Shown here: positions 17,724 through 20,296 of the stretch, in pieces
Layout: every line of letters starts with the position of its first letter
How positions within the stretch are numbered: position 1 is the first letter of the stretch
Assembly: GCA_009746045.1 (NCBI GenBank)
Contig: RPFO01000562.1
Location: forward strand, 1 to 20,296
Length of the DNA stretch: 20,296 nucleotides
Direction: 5' to 3'
DNA from: Mesostigma viride
Lineage: Eukaryota; Streptophyta; Mesostigmatophyceae; Mesostigmatales; Mesostigmataceae
Position numbers and translations under genes: made by a program
Notes under the pieces: generated by a model
The model's input: only the letters and a program-made list of their open reading frames with translations
Told to the model about the DNA's origin: nothing
The model's database searches: none

Positions 17724-18239
17724 CTAGAAATATTCCCCGCCGATTCTGTTCATGATCTCGACTCTTGCGGCCGCGCGAAGAAGAGGTGGAACGTTGTTCA
17801 TTACGTAGTTCTCGACGCCTTTAGAAGTTTTAGGCAAAGGGGGGCCGGAGGCAAGAACGTCGTTTAAAGAATCTCGCTCCTCCCTGCGTATCGCCTCCGG
17901 AAGCTCTCGAAGAACTGCACACATTTTTGAATTTTTGATTCCGTCTGATCGAAGATGAAACCAAGCATTGTGCCACGCGGCGTCTCTTGAGAGAACAAAT
18001 ATCTCGTCGTTTTCCGCGTCGATTTCTTTTCTGGCGACTCTTTTACCTAGCTCGTAATGAAACAAAGTGTCCGCGGCCTCTTTAATCATGGAGTCGGACC
18101 GCATGAGTTCGCAACCCAGAGGCACAGGGCCTTCATACGCTTTGCCGCAAAACCCGATTACAGAGCAGCGTGACGTGTCTATGCAGCACGCGTCTTTGGC
18201 GCATTGGTCCAGGTCCACGAAAACCCAAGTTCGAGGCAT
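17724..18239 (-). CDS. PIN-like domain protein
   Basis: About 171 residues from the preferred ATG at 18239; an upstream in-frame ATG at 18305 overlaps the preceding gene. The start TWVFVDLDQ places two aspartates (residues 9 and 11) at the end of the first strand, followed by VIGFCGKAYEGPVPLGCELM, a helix AADTLFHYELGKRVA, and a strand EIFVLSRDAAWHNAWFHL. That pattern (D-x-D strand, A-D-x-x-L-x-x-x-L helix, v-S-x-D strand) is what PIN/NYN-like nuclease folds show, where the acidic residues bind metal for RNA or DNA cleavage. C-terminal ~50 residues are helical. The assignment is from pattern only; catalytic competence is unknown. Confidence 0.55.
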   Translation of the reverse strand: MPRTWVFVDLDQCAKDACCIDTSRCSVIGFCGKAYEGPVPLGCELMRSDSMIKEAADTLFHYELGKRVARKEIDAENDEIFVLSRDAAWHNAWFHLRSDGIKNSKMCAVLRELPEAIRREERDSLNDVLASGPPLPKTSKGVENYVMNNVPPLLRAAARVEIMNRIGGEYF

Positions 18240-18285
18240 CGTCTTACACTCTCGATCAAAATAAATAATTCTCCGAAGCGAGCCC

Positions 18286-18705
18286 TTAGTAACTAAGGTC
18301 TCCATTTGTGTACAATTCCCAGATTTTGTTCTTATTTTCTACCGTCGGCGGGAGTCCTTTCTTCTTAAGTTGCTCGTTTGTCCAATCAGCCGCGCGTTTA
18401 AGGACATCTTTATAAGCCACGACAGGTTTGACGCCGGTTTTTTCATGAGATACCCCGTTTGGCTTCTTTGGGTCTTTGATCTCCCTAAACGACTCGGGAT
18501 TTAAATCCCTGTACAATTTTTTGGTCATGCCAACCCAATTTTCTACTTTAGGGTGAGAGTCCTTACCCAATTTCGATCGATCCAAGCGGACATATTCCCC
18601 TGTTCTAACGTTTTGAACAATGTCGTCCGCCCGGAGACCGTCAGACGTCATCTCGGCCTCGCCCCTCTTAACCTGCGCCATGCTTCCATATTGTCTCGTC
18701 GCCAT
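18286..18705 (-). CDS. Unrecognised 139-residue basic protein
   Basis: Start chosen at ATG 18705 because TTATATT lies right before it (18709-18715); a longer frame from a TTG at 18729 would include the promoter-like element. Residues 1-45: MATRQYGSMAQVKRG, then DDIVQNVRTGEYVRLDRSKL. The centre is Lys/Pro-rich (REIKDPKKPNGVSHEKTGVK), and a helical C-terminus has AADWTNEQLKKKGLPPTVE. No motif recognised. It ends within 50 nt of the PIN-like gene start, in the same direction. Confidence 0.65.
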   Translation of the reverse strand: MATRQYGSMAQVKRGEAEMTSDGLRADDIVQNVRTGEYVRLDRSKLGKDSHPKVENWVGMTKKLYRDLNPESFREIKDPKKPNGVSHEKTGVKPVVAYKDVLKRAADWTNEQLKKKGLPPTVENKNKIWELYTNGDLSY

Positions 18706-18753
18706 CTTAATATAACGACCCGAACACAATTTTTTTACTCCGTCGAACGAAGT

Positions 18754-20296
18754 TTATACTGTCAAAATGTTTGAATAAACCGATGGAACTCGGACCAGCT
18801 CGTCCTTGGTTATCGGGACTGCCCGTTTTTCACGTGCTTTAGCGACGGGGTCTGACGCGTTCTTCACGATGGCTCGAACAATTTTTGCTCGCTCTTTGTA
18901 AGTTTCGAAGCCTGGACGCCCAAAAACTTGGTCGCGAAATGTCTTCATGTTTTCAGCTTGCCTCTTTCTCTCGGCATCGCGCATTCGAATCATCTGTTTC
19001 CTCCTCTTTTCGCTTTCCTCCCATCGTTTGTTCGCCGCGTCTTCTTGCTCCTTTCTCGTCTCAGGAGTAGGTCTCACGCGGTTAACCGTCACCCAAACAG
19101 GGTCTGCAGAACCTTCCAATCTGACAGAAAGCCACGGATTATGTTGACTCGATCGAGGACCAGGCGCGCGTTCAATAGTCCCGTTGATCCACATACGTTT
19201 GCCGAGGGGTAGAACAAGGACTTTTTCTCCTTGCGCAAAAGCCGACGCTGGCCTTTGTTTACAACGGGTTACAACGTTTTGAGACTCGACTGGCTCCGTT
19301 CTCTTCTCGATCTCGATTCCTCGAGCTCCACTTTCTCCTTCCGTCGTGCGTATGCAAGAGCGCGTAACAGGGACGCGGAAGTCAAACCCTGTGCGATACT
19401 CTTTTCCGGGATAATTGTCGACCACAGGGGTCGCTTCCGAGTAATTTCGGATCATCTCGGGTCTCGACGTAGAAGCCTTTCGAGTTCTTACTTCGGAAGG
19501 GTCCGCGTACTTTCCGTCCACGAATCTACCCATACAACCTCGGCGCGGTGCTATCAAAACATCAGTGGCTGTGTCTGGTGGCAACACGCGTAGATCCGAT
19601 GGCGGAATCGGAGCAGGCACCACGTTCTTCTGTACGCTGCGATACCCCGAACAAAGCATGTAGTTTTTTACCGCATGTGCGCGAATCAACGCGTGAAAAG
19701 CATTAATTATTATGTACGAAAGGTTGAGCCGAGTCCTTGGAACTTTCGGCGCTTCTCGTCGTATGAACGTTTTTGCCGTGTTGAAAGATAACTCGATCGG
19801 GTTGTACTCTGGCGAATAGGGTGGAAGAAACAAGAGCGCGGGACGGCGATTCATATACGTCTTTCGAGTAGGCGGGTGTAGAACGCCGTCTCCCGCGCCT
19901 TTGGCACGCAAGAGCGTCGCAAACTCGCTCAACTCTCCCTCTGGAAACACGGCGTTTTCTTTAAGTAGATCGTTTTTTTGGACTTCATCGTCTGTTGGTT
20001 TGCCATGAATAGATGCGCCGTCCATAACGATCGTTTTGCGATGCACGAAGCCGTCTGGAAGGGTCTGTAAAAACCACCGAAATAAGCTCTTCGATACTTT
20101 TAATGCAGGCGCTCCGGCGAGCTGGATTCCTCGCCGAAGTTGTACGGCCAACCCTCCGCAAGTGGATGGTAGTTCACGGGATGGAACTTCAATAAAGAAG
20201 CTTGGACGCGTTTCGAAAGGCCGTGTCTTTCTCAACGGTCGAAAGCGCGGTGCCAATAAGGATGTCAAAAAACAGCTCGCGGACAAAAACGCCGGA
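18754..20296 (-). CDS. DDE (IS630/Tc1-type) transposase-like domain joined to SH3-like and coiled-coil tail; 5' end beyond window
   Basis: A single open frame reaches the right edge, so the N-terminus is missing. Numbering from a TTG at 20286: residues ~30-215 carry the end of a DDE integrase-fold domain, with the second acid in IVMDGASIHG (D89) and LFLPPYSPEYNPIELSFNTA with the third (E165). The segment between them is ~65 residues, longer than usual. The first catalytic Asp and DNA-binding region lie outside or in another frame. Residues ~221-350 are Pro/Arg-rich linker. Residues ~352-406 (GEKVLVLPLGKRMWINGTIE, NPWLSVRLEG, PVWVTVNRVRP) resemble a small SH3-like barrel. Residues ~408-450 form a charged coiled coil. 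A Met at 19533 (MGRFVDGKYADP) could be the original start of a separate viral gene that an insertion or a lost stop has joined. Confidence 0.62.
   Translation of the reverse strand, partial: PAFLSASCFLTSLLAPRFRPLRKTRPFETRPSFFIEVPSRELPSTCGGLAVQLRRGIQLAGAPALKVSKSLFRWFLQTLPDGFVHRKTIVMDGASIHGKPTDDEVQKNDLLKENAVFPEGELSEFATLLRAKGAGDGVLHPPTRKTYMNRRPALLFLPPYSPEYNPIELSFNTAKTFIRREAPKVPRTRLNLSYIIINAFHALIRAHAVKNYMLCSGYRSVQKNVVPAPIPPSDLRVLPPDTATDVLIAPRRGCMGRFVDGKYADPSEVRTRKASTSRPEMIRNYSEATPVVDNYPGKEYRTGFDFRVPVTRSCIRTTEGESGARGIEIEKRTEPVESQNVVTRCKQRPASAFAQGEKVLVLPLGKRMWINGTIERAPGPRSSQHNPWLSVRLEGSADPVWVTVNRVRPTPETRKEQEDAANKRWEESEKRRKQMIRMRDAERKRQAENMKTFRDQVFGRPGFETYKERAKIVRAIVKNASDPVAKAREKRAVPITKDELVRVPSVYSNILTV

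Noticed and set aside
1-20296. CRISPR arrays, tRNA or rRNA genes
   Set aside because: No spaced direct repeats and no cloverleaf-like or ribosomal sequence were noticed on either strand; a tRNAscan run was not possible.

Overview
The window is a compact, intron-free block of a large double-stranded DNA virus of the phylum Nucleocytoviricota. The evidence is four double-jelly-roll major capsid protein (MCP) genes carrying the family hallmarks (RHTNF/RHTNY near the N-terminus, LDDFER/LDDYER in the middle, SGMGGKRFAS-type C-termini), an A32-type packaging ATPase, and closely packed small genes preceded by short TATA-like elements. The host and the viral family cannot be fixed from this stretch. 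No rRNA, tRNA, CRISPR array or bacterial operon signal was seen.

Layout, left to right: the 3' end of an unrecognised plus-strand gene (1-469) converges on MCP1 (minus, 466-2086). A divergent promoter region at 2087-2183 separates MCP1 from three tandem plus-strand capsid genes: MCP2 (2184-3862), the giant MCP3 (3904-6996) and MCP4 (7054-8432). These converge on a long minus-strand block: packaging ATPase, JAMM/MPN metalloprotease-like protein, an acidic-tailed protein, a small coiled-coil protein, a two-TM membrane protein, a putative zinc-binding protein, and a tandem pair of paralogues (copies A and B) with strongly basic C-termini. One plus-strand gene for an extremely acidic disordered protein (15204-15740) follows. 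Further minus-strand genes complete the window: a membrane-anchored probable virion protein, a 112-residue unknown, a tiny TM protein, a PIN-like protein, a 139-residue unknown, and a DDE (IS630/Tc1-type) transposase-like domain in frame with a chromatin-reader-like and coiled-coil tail that runs to the right edge.

Taken together this looks like a virion morphogenesis locus: capsid subunits, the motor that fills the capsid, membrane-anchored structural proteins and basic/acidic proteins that may handle packaged DNA. The most striking item is MCP3. One loop, short in MCP4, is expanded by roughly 600 residues that contain one clear and one probable concanavalin-A/LamG-like beta-sandwich, suggesting a capsomer that displays glycan-binding modules.

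About 17 single-base frame breaks were found by following homology and coding character across frames, many in short homopolymers. They interrupt at least ten genes, yet the open frames between them carry no stray stop codons. This favours uncorrected sequencing or assembly indels over gene decay, although a recently integrated viral copy is not excluded. Coordinates below give the whole inferred gene and list the breaks.
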